Made by a program: the position numbers and the translations under genes
In this document: piece by piece, positions 55,484 to 64,000 of the stretch
How the letters are laid out: each line of letters starts with the position of its first letter
Numbering within the stretch: position 1 is the stretch's first letter
Source: Rhodonellum psychrophilum GCM71 = DSM 17998
GTDB lineage: Bacteria; Bacteroidota; Bacteroidia; Cytophagales; Cyclobacteriaceae
DNA: 64,000 bases
Assembly: GCF_000381545.1 (NCBI RefSeq)
Contig: NZ_KB906673.1
Location: forward strand, 496,001 to 560,000
Reading direction: 5' to 3'
The notes under the pieces: generated by a model
Told to the model about the DNA's origin: nothing
Databases searched by the model: none
The model's input: the letters and a program-made list of their open reading frames with translations, nothing else

Positions 55484-55558
55484 GGTGATTGTAGCTCAGC
55501 TGGTTAGAGCGCTGGTTTGTGGATCCAGAGGTCGCCGGTTCGAACCCGGTCTTTCACC
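55484..55558 (+). tRNA. tRNA-His (anticodon GTG)
   Basis: The cloverleaf is clear: D arm GCTC/GAGC, anticodon GTG at 55519-55521, T arm GCCGG-TTCGAAC-CCGGT. The G at 55484 is the extra G(-1) typical of tRNA-His and faces C73 (55558). The CCA end is not fully encoded. By my pairing, the acceptor stem GTGATTG/CTTTCAC has two U-U mismatches (5:68 and 6:67), and the anticodon stem has one (31:39). Confidence 0.95.
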
Positions 55559-55559
55559 C

Positions 55560-55588
55560 AAAACCCCTTCGGTATGAAGGGGTTTTTT
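55560..55588 (+). terminator. Terminator after tRNA-His
   Basis: AAAACCCCTTC pairs with GAAGGGGTTTT around GGTAT and is followed by T residues. It starts directly after the tRNA. Confidence 0.9.
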
Positions 55589-55673
55589 ATTTTTAGGACA
55601 GTATAGCGAACTTAAATGGAGTCATTTTTGTATATGTGGAAATCGATCAAAAAAAATAAAAAAAAGGAGTGAA

Positions 55674-55814
55674 ATGTTTACATTATTTAAATCTTCGCCA
55701 AGGTTTCCTAAAATAAAACCTGTCAATTTGAAGTTCATCCATTTATACATGGTGAAATTCGAGGAATCCCTGAAAAACTTTGAAGAGTTACAAAAAGAAG
55801 GAATTTCCTCTTAA
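55674..55814 (+). CDS. Small 46-residue protein, unknown
   Basis: A short frame opens with ATG at 55674, preceded by AAAAAGGAGTGAA, a strong ribosome binding site for this genome. It reads MFTLFKSSPRFPKIKPVNLK, then FIHLYMVKFEESLKNFEELQ and KEGISS, with a basic, Pro-containing first half and an amphipathic acidic helix second half. A perfect terminator starts 14 bases after the TAA. It has no signal peptide and no recognised family. RBS, composition and terminator together support a real gene. Confidence 0.6.
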   Translation: MFTLFKSSPRFPKIKPVNLKFIHLYMVKFEESLKNFEELQKEGISS

Positions 55815-55828
55815 AACGAGAAATACAG

Positions 55829-55858
55829 AAAGGTTATGGAAACATAACCTTTATTTTT
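55829..55858 (+). terminator. Terminator after the 46-residue gene
   Basis: AAAGGTTATG pairs exactly with CATAACCTTT across a GAAA tetraloop and is followed by ATTTTTT. Confidence 0.88.
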
Positions 55859-55924
55859 TGCCTAATAATTTTTCTTTCGCATTCAAAAAACTATTTTTAT
55901 GGAAATCTCCAAACTTTTATCCAA

Positions 55925-57841
55925 ATGAGTTATATCCACTTTGACAAAACCCAACTTATAAACCTTAACTATTCCCTAGACCGGGAAACAATCAGAACCA
56001 ACCGGGGCGGCTGTTACACAAGTACCACCATCATAGGTTGTAATACCAGGAAATATCACGGGCTTTTGGTGGCTCCACAGCCACAAATTGACTCCCAACT
56101 CCATGTGATGCTTTCCACTGTCCATGAAACGGTAATACAAAGAGGGGCTAATTTTCATTTGGGCATCAGCAAATTTCCTGGAAACTATTCCCCTAGAGGG
56201 CACAAATATTTGGAAGATTTCGATTCAGAACCCATTCCCAAGCTTACCTACCGGGTTGGGGGTGTATTGCTTCAAAAGGAATTGATATTGGACACAAACA
56301 GGGACAGGGTGATGATCCGTTATACCCTTCTGGATGCACATAGCCCAACCAAGATCCGAATCAGCCCATTCTTGGCCTTTAGAGGGTATCACAATCTCTC
56401 CAAGGCAAATGATGATATAAACAAAGAATTTAAAAAAATACCGAACGGCGCTCAATTTAAGCTGTATGACGCCTATTCCCCGCTTTCGTTACAACTTTCC
56501 AAAAAGGTCGAATATGTGTCCACCCCGGAATGGTACCACAATGTGGAATATATCATGGAAAGGGAACGGGGTTATGATTATCAGGAAGATCTTTTTGTGC
56601 CTGGATATTTTGAATTTGATATCGAAAAGGGAGAATCTGTCATTTTTTCCGCAGGACTTGAGGAAGCCGATCCAAAAACCCGTGAAAAGGCCTTCGAAAA
56701 AGAAATAGCAAGAAGGACTCCACGGAACAATTTCGAAAATTGTTTGATCAATTCAGCGGGCCAATTTATACAAAAAAGAGAAGGCGAAACCAGGGTCATC
56801 GCCGGTTATCCATGGTTCGGCTGGTGGGGAAGGGACACTTTCGTGTCTTCTCCAGGCCTCACCCTGACCCAAGGAAAGTATGAAACCTTCATTGAAATCA
56901 TGGATTCTATGGTGAAGGATCTTGAGGGTCCCTTATTCCCCAACGTCGGGAGCGGAGTAATGGCCAATATGAGTTCTATGGATGCGCCATTGTGGTTTTT
57001 TTGGTCTTTGCAGCAATACATTGCCTATACGGGAGACAGCAAAACCATTAAGAAGAAGTATCTTGAAAAAATGAAAGGCATAATTGAAGGGTTCAGAAAA
57101 GGGACGGATTTCAATATCCATGCCTTGGAAAACGGATTGGTTTATGGAGGACAGGAAGGATTGGCCCTGACGTGGATGGATGCCGTCAACTCAGATGGCC
57201 CAGTGACCCCGAGAGTGGGATGCCCTGTAGAAATCAATGCCTTGTGGTACAATGCGCTTTGTTTCTACCATGAATTGACGGGAGACGAAGAAATCCACGC
57301 CTTTTCCGAAATCGTTAAAAAATCATTTGTAGATAATTTTTGGGATGAAAAGAAAGGGTATTTGGCCGATGTGGTCAATGGAGAGGAAAAAGATTGGTCG
57401 ATAAGACCGAATATGCTTTTTGCCGCCTCACTTCCTTATTCCACGCTTGAGGAAGACCAAATGGATTTGATCCTGGAAAAAGTCAAATCGAAATTGCTGA
57501 CAAACCGTGGATTGAGATCCCTGTCACCAGATGATCCAAGCTATAAAGGGTATTATTTTGGGACCCAATACACGAGGGACATTGCTTACCATAACGGAAC
57601 GGTGTGGCCTTGGCTTTTGGGTCATTTTGCGGAAGCTTACCTGAAACTTCATGGAAAATCAGGGAAAAATTTTGTGGAGAAGATCATCAAAAGCTTTGAT
57701 GAGGTAATGACGCAATATGGGGTAGGAACTGTTGCCGAAATTTACGACGGCGACCCACCGCATCGTCCGAAAGGAGCGATTTCCCAAGCCTGGAGTGTTG
57801 GTGAACTCTTGAGAATTATGTATTTGGTAAAAAAGATATAA
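55925..57841 (+). CDS. Glycogen debranching enzyme (amylo-alpha-1,6-glucosidase family)
   Basis: A 638-residue cytoplasmic enzyme acting on alpha-1,6 branch points of glycogen. The N-terminal domain (about 1-260) has RGGCYTSTTIIGCNTRKYHG, the family hallmark. The C-terminal (alpha/alpha)6 barrel includes GYPWFGWWGRDTFVSSPGLT, LTWMDAVNSDGPVTPRVGCP, EINALWYNALCFY and RDIAYHNGTVWPWLLG. It begins an operon: the glycosyltransferase gene follows after 10 bases and the GH57 gene after that, so the three should act together on storage alpha-glucan. Confidence 0.95.
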   Translation: MSYIHFDKTQLINLNYSLDRETIRTNRGGCYTSTTIIGCNTRKYHGLLVAPQPQIDSQLHVMLSTVHETVIQRGANFHLGISKFPGNYSPRGHKYLEDFDSEPIPKLTYRVGGVLLQKELILDTNRDRVMIRYTLLDAHSPTKIRISPFLAFRGYHNLSKANDDINKEFKKIPNGAQFKLYDAYSPLSLQLSKKVEYVSTPEWYHNVEYIMERERGYDYQEDLFVPGYFEFDIEKGESVIFSAGLEEADPKTREKAFEKEIARRTPRNNFENCLINSAGQFIQKREGETRVIAGYPWFGWWGRDTFVSSPGLTLTQGKYETFIEIMDSMVKDLEGPLFPNVGSGVMANMSSMDAPLWFFWSLQQYIAYTGDSKTIKKKYLEKMKGIIEGFRKGTDFNIHALENGLVYGGQEGLALTWMDAVNSDGPVTPRVGCPVEINALWYNALCFYHELTGDEEIHAFSEIVKKSFVDNFWDEKKGYLADVVNGEEKDWSIRPNMLFAASLPYSTLEEDQMDLILEKVKSKLLTNRGLRSLSPDDPSYKGYYFGTQYTRDIAYHNGTVWPWLLGHFAEAYLKLHGKSGKNFVEKIIKSFDEVMTQYGVGTVAEIYDGDPPHRPKGAISQAWSVGELLRIMYLVKKI

Positions 57842-57851
57842 ATAAATTTTT

Positions 57852-59132
57852 ATGAAGGTTTTGATGTTTGGATGGGAATTTCCTCCCCATATTTCCGGGG
57901 GATTAGGCACTGCCTGTTATGGTTTGGTAAAAGGCTTGGCTCATCATAATCAGGAGGTGATTTTTGTGGTTCCCAAACTTTGGGGAGATGAAGAGCCTTT
58001 GGCAGATTTTGTCAATGCAAGTGATGTGGTCATTGACTATCGTGAAAATCGATTCAAAAAAATCTGGAAAAACCTCACCTACCTAGAGGTCAGTAGTTTT
58101 TTGGTCCCCTACCTAGGACCCGAAGAATTCAAAAAATACACGGATTATACCGTCCACGACCGGATGGATGTGGATGAAAGCGTTTTTTCGAACAAATTCG
58201 AATTCAGTGGAAAATATGGGAAAGACCTGATGAAGGAAGTTTCCAGATATGCATTGGTGGCCAGCCAGATCGCAAAAGAAAAGAAACACGACGTCATTCA
58301 TGCGCATGATTGGCTTGCCTTCCCAGCAGGAATTGCTGCCAAAGAAATAAGTGGAGCTCCTTTGGTCGCACACGTGCATGCCACTGAATATGACCGTTCG
58401 GGAGAGTCTGTGAACCAGCCGGTTTATGAAATTGAAAGGGCGGGAATGCATGCTGCGGACCACGTAGTAGCGGTGAGTCAATTGACCAAAAACATCATTA
58501 TCAATAAATACGGAGTTCACCCGGATAAAATATCGGTGCTGCACAATGCAGTGCTGGATGCCAGTATCATCAAATCCGATGCGACCAAAAAAGTCCCGGA
58601 AAAAATTGTTACGTTTTTGGGAAGGATCACCTATCAAAAAGGACCTGAATATTTTGTGGAAGCTGCCCGAAAGGTAATCCAATTGGATCCCAACGTCCGG
58701 TTTGTAATGGCTGGAAGTGGTGATTTGCTCAACAAAATGGTGGTTAGGGTTGCAGAATTGGGTATTGGGACCAAATTCCATTTTACAGGATTCTTGAAGG
58801 GAAATGACGTGGACGAAATGTATGCCATCAGTGATGTGTATGTAATGCCCTCAGTTTCCGAGCCCTTTGGTATCTCCCCCTTGGAAGCAGTCCGACACAA
58901 TACTCCAGTAATCATTTCAAAACAATCAGGAGTTGCCGAAGTTCTTAGGAATGCCATTAAAGTTGATTTCTGGGACATCGATGCCATGGCGGATGCCATC
59001 TTCGCCTTGCTACATTATGATGGAATGTCCAAGATGTTCAAGGAATTGGGTAGTGAAGAACTCAAAAAACTTAAATGGGAGCATGTTGCTGCCAAACTTG
59101 TCAAAATTTATCAGGATACAGTTAAGAAATAA
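57852..59132 (+). CDS. Glycosyltransferase, GT4/glycogen synthase-like
   Basis: A 426-residue GT-B glycosyltransferase. The N-terminus MKVLMFGWEFPPHISGGLGT contains the Gly-rich donor loop typical of starch and glycogen synthases and related GT4 enzymes. HVHATEYDRSGESVN and DVIHAHDWLAFPAGIA follow. The C-terminal domain has VTFLGRITYQKGPEYFVEA and the E-x7-E type SVSEPFGISPLEAVRHNTPV. In this operon it probably extends alpha-1,4-glucan from a nucleotide-glucose donor. The GH57 start comes 2 bases after its stop. Confidence 0.92.
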   Translation: MKVLMFGWEFPPHISGGLGTACYGLVKGLAHHNQEVIFVVPKLWGDEEPLADFVNASDVVIDYRENRFKKIWKNLTYLEVSSFLVPYLGPEEFKKYTDYTVHDRMDVDESVFSNKFEFSGKYGKDLMKEVSRYALVASQIAKEKKHDVIHAHDWLAFPAGIAAKEISGAPLVAHVHATEYDRSGESVNQPVYEIERAGMHAADHVVAVSQLTKNIIINKYGVHPDKISVLHNAVLDASIIKSDATKKVPEKIVTFLGRITYQKGPEYFVEAARKVIQLDPNVRFVMAGSGDLLNKMVVRVAELGIGTKFHFTGFLKGNDVDEMYAISDVYVMPSVSEPFGISPLEAVRHNTPVIISKQSGVAEVLRNAIKVDFWDIDAMADAIFALLHYDGMSKMFKELGSEELKKLKWEHVAAKLVKIYQDTVKK

Positions 59133-59134
59133 CC

Positions 59135-60358
59135 ATGAGAACAATTTGTTTTTATTTCCAGGTACACCAGCCATTCAGAATTAAGCCCTATCGATTTTTT
59201 GACATCGGAGAGGACCACCATTATTGGGATGATTATAGCAACCGAAGCATCATGAGAAAAGTAGCCCAAAAATGCTACATCCCCATGAATAACCTTTTGT
59301 TGGAAATGATTCATAAATACAACGGAGCATTTAAAGTGAGTTTTTCCATTTCGGGGACCTGCCTTGACCAATTGGAAGCTTATGCACCAGAAGTGCTCGA
59401 AAGTTTTCAAAGACTCGTTGCAACCGGACATGTGGAGCTCTTGAATGAAACAGATGGCCATGCCCTTTGTTCTTTGAAAAGTAAAAATGAATTCCATAAC
59501 ATGGTGAAAAGCCACCAAGAAAAAATCAAGAGGCTTTTTCATGGCTATCAACCAAAAGTATTTAGAAATACCGAACTGATCTACTCCGATAACATTGGGG
59601 AAATGGTGGCAGAATTGGGTTATGATGGGATTTTGACTGAAGGAGCAAAACACGTTTTGGGATGGAAAAGTCCAAATTACGTGTATCAAAACTCCAAAAA
59701 CCCCAACCTTAAAGTCCTGTTGAAAAATTTTCAATTGAGTGATGATATCGCATTCCGTTTTGGAAATAGAACTTGGGCAGATTATCCGCTTACCACAGAC
59801 AAGTTTGTGAATTGGATCAACGCCATTCCACAGGAAGAAGAAGTGCTCAACCTGTTTATGGATTATGAAACCTTCGGAGAACATCAGTGGGCTGAAACGG
59901 GGATTTTTGAATTTATGCGCAGTCTACCCGATGCGGTTTTCAAACATACCAATTTCAACTTCTCCACGCCTACAGAAATCCTCAAGGGGGCCAGAACGGT
60001 TGGTAAAATCAGCGTTCCCACTCCCATTTCCTGGGCAGACGAAGAAAGAGACCTTACCGCATGGTTGGGAAATGATCTCCAGGATGAGGCATTTGCAAAA
60101 CTCTATGAATTGGAGGATCAGGTGAATGCGATTGACGATGCGGAAATCCAAAGGGATTGGAAATATCTACAAACCTCGGATCATTTCTATTATATGTGTA
60201 CCAAGTTTTTCTCTGATGGAGATATCCACTCTTATTTTAGCCCATACGAAACCCCTTATGAAGCATTTATAAACTATATGAATGTGTTAAGTGATTTTAT
60301 TTTGAGGCTGAAAGAAAAAACTGCCGCATTGCCGAAGGCCAAGAAAAAGAAAATTTGA
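59135..60358 (+). CDS. GH57 family glycoside hydrolase (alpha-amylase type)
   Basis: A 407-residue cytoplasmic enzyme. GH57 conserved regions are FYFQVHQPFRIKPY (region 1), LNETDGHALC, the nucleophile region VFRNTELIYSD, and the acid/base Asp in LFMDYETFGEHQWAETGI. Members hydrolyse or transfer alpha-1,4-glucan (amylase, glucanotransferase or branching types); which applies is not decided by sequence alone. The C-terminal 30 residues are basic (KAKKKKI at the end). It is last in the glycogen operon. Confidence 0.93.
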   Translation: MRTICFYFQVHQPFRIKPYRFFDIGEDHHYWDDYSNRSIMRKVAQKCYIPMNNLLLEMIHKYNGAFKVSFSISGTCLDQLEAYAPEVLESFQRLVATGHVELLNETDGHALCSLKSKNEFHNMVKSHQEKIKRLFHGYQPKVFRNTELIYSDNIGEMVAELGYDGILTEGAKHVLGWKSPNYVYQNSKNPNLKVLLKNFQLSDDIAFRFGNRTWADYPLTTDKFVNWINAIPQEEEVLNLFMDYETFGEHQWAETGIFEFMRSLPDAVFKHTNFNFSTPTEILKGARTVGKISVPTPISWADEERDLTAWLGNDLQDEAFAKLYELEDQVNAIDDAEIQRDWKYLQTSDHFYYMCTKFFSDGDIHSYFSPYETPYEAFINYMNVLSDFILRLKEKTAALPKAKKKKI

Positions 60359-60393
60359 AGCGCTTCAATTTCAGACTAGAAATTTAAAAAGAG

Positions 60394-60436
60394 AAAAAGA
60401 AAAAGGACTTGATAAAATCAAGTCCTTTTTCTTTTT
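60394..60436 (+). terminator. Terminator after the glycogen operon
   Basis: The 19-base arms 60394-60412 and 60418-60436 (core AAGGACTTGA/TCAAGTCCTT) are exact complements around TAAAA, with A-run and T-run flanks. Confidence 0.9.
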
Positions 60437-60457
60437 AAATTTATCCCAAACCATTCA

Positions 60458-60886
60458 ATGATGAAAAAGTCCCATCTTCTTTTGTTTATCAGTTTGACTT
60501 TCTTGTTTTTTTCCTGCGATGGGGAAAGTGTGATGAAGGGGATGTTTTGGGGATTCAATAAAATGATGGGAGACGGCATTATGCCTTCTCCCGAAATCCT
60601 CGAATTGGGCGCATTTGAAAGGGCCGAAGTAAATATTTCCAAGACAACTGCCGATGGTGAAAATGAGAATTTCATTGAAGTTCGGCTTTTCAACGGAAAA
60701 AGTGAGGCCTTGGCGTTCAATCAGGAAAATACGGCCAGAAGGTGTGCGGAAATCTACGCAAAGGGCTATTCAAAAATTGAAGATTTTGACACCATCAATA
60801 TTTTGTTCGTCCAATCTGATCCTTTCAACCAACAAAACGTGGCCATGACTTCATACATTTTTCGTGTACAGGATATTTTGGAATAA
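60458..60886 (+). CDS. Putative lipoprotein (142 aa)
   Basis: A short exported protein with a lipobox (MMKKSHLLLFISLTFLFFSC, Cys20). The mature part has a helix MKGMFWGFNKMMGDGIMPSP, then a beta-rich domain (AEVNISKTTADGENENFIEV, INILFVQSDPFN, YIFRVQDIL). I recognise no family. The next two genes follow in the same direction at short distance (20 and 3 bases), so it may be the first of a three-gene operon with a small membrane protein and a HAD phosphatase. Confidence 0.75.
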   Translation: MMKKSHLLLFISLTFLFFSCDGESVMKGMFWGFNKMMGDGIMPSPEILELGAFERAEVNISKTTADGENENFIEVRLFNGKSEALAFNQENTARRCAEIYAKGYSKIEDFDTINILFVQSDPFNQQNVAMTSYIFRVQDILE

Positions 60887-60906
60887 ACCTTTAACCAAAA
60901 CACAAT

Positions 60907-61176
60907 ATGGACTTCAATCAAGAATTCAAGCATCCCCCAATCAATACAGGTGACTGGTTTCTGACCATCCTGATCAGCAATATTCCTTTGATCGGGTTGA
61001 TCATGCTGGTGGTTTGGGCAGTGGACAAAGAAAACAATCCAAACAAGTCAAACTGGGCCAAAGCAAAACTGATCTGGTATTTGGTGGGTTTTGGATTTGC
61101 AATGATGGTTTTGTTTTTCGTGGGATTTGGCACATTTCTTGGATTTTTCAATAATTTTGGTGCTAACGAATTTTAG
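60907..61176 (+). CDS. Small inner-membrane protein with two helices (89 aa)
   Basis: The protein has two hydrophobic helices, about residues 17-36 (FLTILISNIPLIGLIMLVVW) and 58-82 (LIWYLVGFGFAMMVLFFVGF), joined by a polar loop containing DKENNPNKSNWAKAKLIW. This pattern, with 'NxxKxNWAKA', is common in small uncharacterised Bacteroidota membrane proteins. No function can be assigned. It lies 3 bases before the HAD phosphatase gene. Confidence 0.8.
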   Translation: MDFNQEFKHPPINTGDWFLTILISNIPLIGLIMLVVWAVDKENNPNKSNWAKAKLIWYLVGFGFAMMVLFFVGFGTFLGFFNNFGANEF

Positions 61177-61179
61177 AGA

Positions 61180-62004
61180 ATGAACATTAAAGCCATCTGT
61201 ACAGATATTGACGGGACCTTGTTGAACAAAGATCGGGTCCTTTCCCCTCGACTCCTCAGGGCGATTGCCAAGCTTCCATCGGATTTCCCCATTATCCTTG
61301 CTTCTTCCCGAATGCCAGCCGCGATGCGGCATTTATTGGCAGACATGGGGAGATCAGGAAGTCCATTGATTTCCTACAATGGGGGCTATATCATCGATGA
61401 TCTTGCCGATACTGATAGGGTATTGGACAATGTCGACATAGATTTGGATCTTTGCGAGCAACTGACTTGGCTGGGGAAAAATACTGAGATCCATTTCAGC
61501 CTGTATCATGGTGAAGAATGGTACGAGCCCCAGTATGATTTCTGGGCGGAAAGAGAGGCGGTAAATACCAAAGTTCAACCCGTGATCAAGTCGGCTGAAA
61601 AAGTTTTTTCCAAATGGAAATCTGAATCTAAAGGTGCACACAAAGTAATGTGCATGGGGTCCGCAGCCGAAATCGATCATTTTTACCACCAAGCACTCGA
61701 AAAAATGGGTGACCATCTGCACCTTTACCGCTCCAAAGATACCTACATCGAAATCGCCCCCAAAAGTATCTCCAAGGCAAGTGCGTTGGGATTGCTATTG
61801 GAAAAGAAATATGACATCAGAATGGAGGAAGTGATGGCCTTTGGTGACAATTACAACGATATCGAACTCTTGCAACAAGTGGGGTTGGGAGTGGCTGTGG
61901 CCAATGCCCGTGAGGAAGTCAAAGCCGTAGCCAATGAGATATCAGCTTCCAATAAGGAGGAAGGCGTGGCGCTGATGATCGAGAAATATTTAACAGGAGA
62001 ATAA
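61180..62004 (+). CDS. HAD superfamily hydrolase, Cof subfamily (sugar phosphatase type)
   Basis: A 274-residue cytoplasmic phosphatase. Motif I is CTDIDGTLLNKD (nucleophile Asp9, acid Asp11), motif II is ILASSRMP, the motif III Lys lies in ISKASALGLL, and motif IV is AFGDNYNDIELL. The C2-type cap lies between about residues 85 and 190. The family dephosphorylates sugar phosphates and related small molecules; the specific substrate is unknown. The gene follows the small membrane protein gene closely. Confidence 0.93.
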   Translation: MNIKAICTDIDGTLLNKDRVLSPRLLRAIAKLPSDFPIILASSRMPAAMRHLLADMGRSGSPLISYNGGYIIDDLADTDRVLDNVDIDLDLCEQLTWLGKNTEIHFSLYHGEEWYEPQYDFWAEREAVNTKVQPVIKSAEKVFSKWKSESKGAHKVMCMGSAAEIDHFYHQALEKMGDHLHLYRSKDTYIEIAPKSISKASALGLLLEKKYDIRMEEVMAFGDNYNDIELLQQVGLGVAVANAREEVKAVANEISASNKEEGVALMIEKYLTGE

Positions 62005-62061
62005 AACCCCTCCTCAAAAGGAAACTGGATTCATTGGCAAACCTTTCAATTCTAAGGCCGA

Positions 62062-62742
62062 TTACAGAATCCCTTCACCACTTTCCACATCCTCCACTGC
62101 CTTTGTTAAAAAATCCTGTAAGGGCTTCATGAGTCGAAAGGACTCCACCGCAGTCTTTTTGAATGCACCTGAGGCAATATCTTTATCCGGAATTGGGCTA
62201 GAGGCAATAAAGCTTTTGAACCGAAGAAGATCGATGTATTGATGATCGGAATCATAGCCTTTGGGACTGGTTTTCAGCTTTTCGCCTTCGATCCCCCCAA
62301 ATTTTTTCTGAAAAGCTGGGTTTTGAATGATCTCTTGAAGCTGACCACCTGAGTAATCGATCTCCTGTCTGATTTTCTTGATCACATCCCCTTGTGGCAT
62401 CCAAATCCCTCCAGCGGCAAAAGTCCCGTTGGGTTGAACATGTAAATAATAACCCGGCCCATCGGATTTTTTTCCGCCCACTGCGAAATATGCCGCGAAA
62501 TTGGTTTTGTAGGGCTGTTTGTTGGCCGAAAAGCGGATGTCTCTGTTTTGGCGAAAAATGCAATCCTTGGGTTGAAAACCAGTAAGACCCGGTTCCCACT
62601 CCGTGATCGCTTTGAGCATTTCCCCGACATCTTCCAAAAACATTCCCCTGACTTCCAAATACCAAGCACGATTGGCATCCATCCATTCTTTGTGATTGTT
62701 TTCGGAAAGTGCTTTTAAAAAGGGGAGATAGGATTGGCTCAT
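62062..62742 (-). CDS. DUF2461 family protein (TIGR02453)
   Basis: A 226-residue protein of the DUF2461 family: LPFLKALSENNHKEWMDANR at the N-terminus, then CIFRQNRDIRFSANKQPYKT, the conserved RxxRDxRFSxxKxPYK core, and GPGYYLHVQPNGTFAAGGIW. The function is not established. It is cytoplasmic (no signal). It is convergent with the HAD gene and divergent from pyrD. Confidence 0.93.
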   Translation of the reverse strand: MSQSYLPFLKALSENNHKEWMDANRAWYLEVRGMFLEDVGEMLKAITEWEPGLTGFQPKDCIFRQNRDIRFSANKQPYKTNFAAYFAVGGKKSDGPGYYLHVQPNGTFAAGGIWMPQGDVIKKIRQEIDYSGGQLQEIIQNPAFQKKFGGIEGEKLKTSPKGYDSDHQYIDLLRFKSFIASSPIPDKDIASGAFKKTAVESFRLMKPLQDFLTKAVEDVESGEGIL

Positions 62743-63074
62743 GATTGTAATGGAATGTGGGTTCTTTTAATTTCTTACAAGTAAAACAAAAATTAAAAAA
62801 AAGGTTCTCAACTTTTTGAAAAGTATTGCTCTTTAATTTTTTTCGACTTCTTCTTATGGGGAAGTCAAATGCATGAAAACTTCAAGAATTAACCCTGTGA
62901 GCAGGGATGCGCAAGGGAATCACCATCAATAATCATCTTTTTCTTTGTTTTTTTTGGGTTTAGAAGAATTCAAATATCCATCGCACCTAGCATTTTGAAA
63001 ATCCTGTCTCTTTTTTTGAAATCATTTTTCAATATAAAGCCTTAATTTAGCGATTCAGAAACCTCCACCTGCCC
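62743..63074. other. Intergenic region between DUF2461 gene and pyrD
   Basis: About 330 AT-rich bases with no supported gene. TTAACCCTG (62889) and GGGTTTAG (62960) recall the ends of the dispersed repeat, but the body does not match. The pyrD promoter should lie here. Confidence 0.4.
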
Positions 63075-64000
63075 GTGTACAAATCCATCCTCAAACCAAT
63101 CCTGTTTCTCAAAAATCCAGAAGATGCCCACCATTTTACTTTTGCCTGGATCAAGAGGACATTCAACCTTCCATTGCTAAAATCGATGGTCAAAGGGGTT
63201 TTTGCTTATGAGAACCCAGTTTTGGAAAGGGAAGTTTTTGGTCTGAAATTCAAAAACCCAGTAGGATTGGCGGCTGGTTTTGACAAGGATGGGAAGCTGA
63301 TCGATGAGATGGCCATGTTGGGTTTTGGCTTCATCGAAATCGGCACGCTCACACCAGTAGCCCAAGAGGGAAATCCCCAACCCAGGCTTTTTCGATTGCC
63401 AGAGGACGAGGCCTTGATCAATCGCATGGGTTTCAACAATGGTGGGGTCAAAGAAGCTGTGGAACGATTGAAAAAAAGAAAATCCGATGTTTTGATCGGA
63501 GGCAACATTGGCAAAAACAAAGTCACACCAAACGAAAGTGCCGTGGACGATTACCTGATTTGCTTGGAGGAATTGCATCCTTATGTGGATTATTTTGTAG
63601 TGAACGTGAGCTCACCAAACACACCAAACCTCCGTGATCTGCAGGAAAAAGAACCTTTGAAAAAATTATTGTCTGCGGTGAAGTCTGCAAACGACCAAAA
63701 AGGAAAACCGAAACCCATTCTTCTGAAAATCGCACCAGACCTAACAAATGGGCAGTTGGATGATATTGTGGAGATCGTCCTTGAGACCAAAATTGATGGT
63801 GTCATCGCCACCAACACCACCATCGACCGCAGTCAGCTGAGAACATCCCCTTCAAAAGTTGCGGCTTTTGGTGCCGGAGGAGTCAGTGGAAAAGTATTGG
63901 CCAAAAGAAGTACGGAAGTAATTCGTTATCTATCAGAGAAATCCAATAAGGCGTTCCCCATTATTGGTGTTGGCGGGATTTATTCGGCAGAGGACGCCAT
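63075..64000 (+). CDS. pyrD: Dihydroorotate dehydrogenase (quinone), class 2, 3' truncated by the window
   Basis: The frame opens with GTG at 63075 ([20 protein letters not shown]), which matches the membrane-associating N-terminal helices of class 2 enzymes, and runs off the right edge after about 308 codons. It contains [49 protein letters not shown], the catalytic Ser region [25 protein letters not shown] and [13 protein letters not shown] at the edge. It oxidises dihydroorotate to orotate with FMN and quinone at the inner membrane. The probable start is GTG; no ATG lies in a better place. Confidence 0.95.
   Translation, partial: MYKSILKPILFLKNPEDAHHFTFAWIKRTFNLPLLKSMVKGVFAYENPVLEREVFGLKFKNPVGLAAGFDKDGKLIDEMAMLGFGFIEIGTLTPVAQEGNPQPRLFRLPEDEALINRMGFNNGGVKEAVERLKKRKSDVLIGGNIGKNKVTPNESAVDDYLICLEELHPYVDYFVVNVSSPNTPNLRDLQEKEPLKKLLSAVKSANDQKGKPKPILLKIAPDLTNGQLDDIVEIVLETKIDGVIATNTTIDRSQLRTSPSKVAAFGAGGVSGKVLAKRSTEVIRYLSEKSNKAFPIIGVGGIYSAEDA

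Noticed and set aside
62880-62970. Possible fifth copy of the 175-bp repeat
   Set aside because: Only the AACCC and GGGTTTA ends resemble it; length and internal blocks do not match.

Overview
The window looks like a chromosomal segment of a Bacteroidota bacterium, most likely an aerobic Cytophagales/Cyclobacteriaceae-type relative (Algoriphagus-like; inferred from protein character, not from a search). The signs are type IX secretion (T9SS) C-terminal sorting domains on two secreted proteins, many lipoproteins with short Bacteroidota-type signal peptides, six-bladed beta-propeller and DUF4221-type lipoproteins, a NUDIX-type arabinose regulator, promoters of the TTG-N20-TAnnTTTG kind, and weak use of Shine-Dalgarno sites. 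There is no phage, transposase, CRISPR array or rRNA operon.

Layout. 0-4.3 kb is the 3' part of a giant secreted protein with Ig-like repeats, glycine-rich domains and a T9SS tail. 4.3-15 kb holds lipoproteins, serS, a 2-oxoglutarate oxygenase with a chromate transporter, a polyprenyl-phosphate glycosyltransferase with a flippase-like membrane protein, and four copies of a roughly 175-bp intergenic repeat with inverted ends. 15-24 kb holds a GMC dehydrogenase with its small Tat-type subunit, a TesA-like esterase divergent from a YbbA/YbbP-like ABC exporter, a small beta-barrel and a secreted amidohydrolase. 24-28 kb is an alpha/beta hydrolase and a MarR-YceI-MhqO-MhqD cluster, probably for quinone/electrophile detoxification, with repeated candidate operators. 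28-36.6 kb is an L-arabinose/arabinan locus: araA, a catalytically dead NUDIX regulator, a GH51 arabinofuranosidase, araB, araD and a lipoprotein mutarotase. 36.7-38.3 kb is a single AAA/DUF4143 ATPase bracketed by perfect nested palindromes of 46 and 54 bp. 38.3-47 kb is sbcCD between two RlpA-like genes. An AT-rich three-gene block (two tandem paralogous beta-barrels and a T9SS-exported protein with a possible papain-like Cys/His site) sits immediately upstream of sbcD, and on its far side lies a diverged, decayed copy of the start of sbcD. 47-54 kb holds a TolC-like protein, sensor-like lipoproteins and a DEAD-box helicase. 54-64 kb holds pyrC, tRNA-His, a 46-codon small gene with its own RBS and terminator, a glycogen/alpha-glucan operon (debranching enzyme, glycosyltransferase, GH57), small envelope proteins, a HAD phosphatase, a DUF2461 protein and the start of pyrD, which runs off the right edge.

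Most of the window is core metabolism and envelope genes. The least explained items are the palindrome-bracketed ATPase, the block beside sbcD with its flanking sbcD remnant, the dispersed 175-bp repeat, and the small gene after tRNA-His. All family assignments are from reading the translated sequence; no database search was run.
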